Positions 31,220 to 31,266 of a DNA stretch of 31,266 nt are shown in pieces. The translations under genes were made by a program, and so were the position numbers. The notes beneath the pieces were generated by a model. The model was not told the DNA's origin, searched no databases, and was given only the letters and a program-made list of their open reading frames with translations. Every line of letters begins with the position of its first letter. Positions within the stretch are counted from its first letter, which is position 1. Source of the stretch: CAYXPG01 sp964564845 (GTDB lineage Bacteria; Planctomycetota; Phycisphaerae; Sedimentisphaerales; Anaerobacaceae); assembly GCA_964564845.1 (NCBI GenBank), contig CAZMCN010000005.1, forward strand, positions 1 through 31,266, written 5' to 3'.

Positions 31220-31237
31220 CAATCAAATGCGCAGGTA
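31220..31237 (+). repeat. 18-bp direct repeat, right copy
   Basis: CAATCAAATGCGCAGGTA, identical to 5191-5208 and in the same orientation, 47 nt after the OPT gene stop and close to the window end. What follows is AT-rich, as at the left copy, but the flanks differ. Confidence 0.5.
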
Positions 31238-31266
31238 AAAATGTACATAATTTTTAAGATTATTTT

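Noticed and set aside
5191..31237. Calling the 18-bp repeats a definite attL/attR pair
   Set aside because: No integrase or tRNA target is present and the bracketed DNA includes housekeeping rnc; left as an open observation.
30837..31238. 133-aa plus-strand frame overlapping the end of the OPT gene
   Set aside because: It is out of frame within a strongly conserved transporter and Arg-rich in a way typical of frame shadows.

Overview
The window looks like a chromosomal segment from a Planctomycetota-type bacterium, probably Phycisphaerae or Sedimentisphaerales-like. This is inferred from the mix of long secreted or membrane hypotheticals, a PpiD/SurA-like operon followed by a DUF6677-like membrane protein, an OPT transporter and a TPR-membrane-HEAT protein. 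No rRNA, tRNA, CRISPR array, IS element or integrase was seen.

Left host flank (1-5407, minus strand): an M14 zinc carboxypeptidase, a strong 14-bp hairpin, a DAACS/SLC1-type transporter with altered substrate and sodium positions, and the start of a lipoprotein gene that runs off the left edge and overlaps the transporter stop. The 1.28 kb upstream of the peptidase has no convincing gene. It does hold two minus-strand hairpins of identical architecture but different stem sequences, each followed by a T tract. One has a good promoter immediately in front of it. They look like two tiny structured RNAs.

Phage-derived cassette (5408-16730, plus strand): a tightly packed run of about 14 genes. 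They encode an SPP1-gp6-like portal, a coiled-coil scaffold, an SU10/DUF5309-like major capsid protein, a probable head-tail connector, a tail-associated small protein, two paralogous beta-sandwich proteins, a fibre-like protein, a LamG lectin-like protein, a conserved phage accessory protein, a 612-aa tail/hub-like protein, a small protein, and a spanin-like pair (membrane coiled coil plus lipoprotein). No terminase, protease, tape measure, tail tube, sheath, integrase, lysin, regulator or replication gene is visible. The cassette is therefore either a remnant, a domesticated particle (gene-transfer-agent-like or an injection device), or part of a split phage genome. Hairpins sit between several head genes.

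Right host flank (16760-31173): a two-TM protein, a DUF503 protein with a predicted promoter and structured leader, a rhomboid protease fused to TPRs, a STAS-domain protein, RNase III with a strong sigma70-like promoter, a three-gene minus-strand membrane operon (PpiD-like protein, DUF6677-like protein, small membrane protein), a four-TM protein, a secreted hypothetical, a 998-aa TPR/multi-TM/HEAT-like protein and an OPT-family transporter. An 18-bp exact direct repeat occurs at 5191 and 31220, 26 kb apart, bracketing the cassette and this flank.

Most noteworthy are the terminase-less capsid/tail cassette, the paired hairpin RNAs, the RNase III whose expected metal-binding Asp appears to be Gly, and the transporter lacking the family's substrate-carboxylate Arg.
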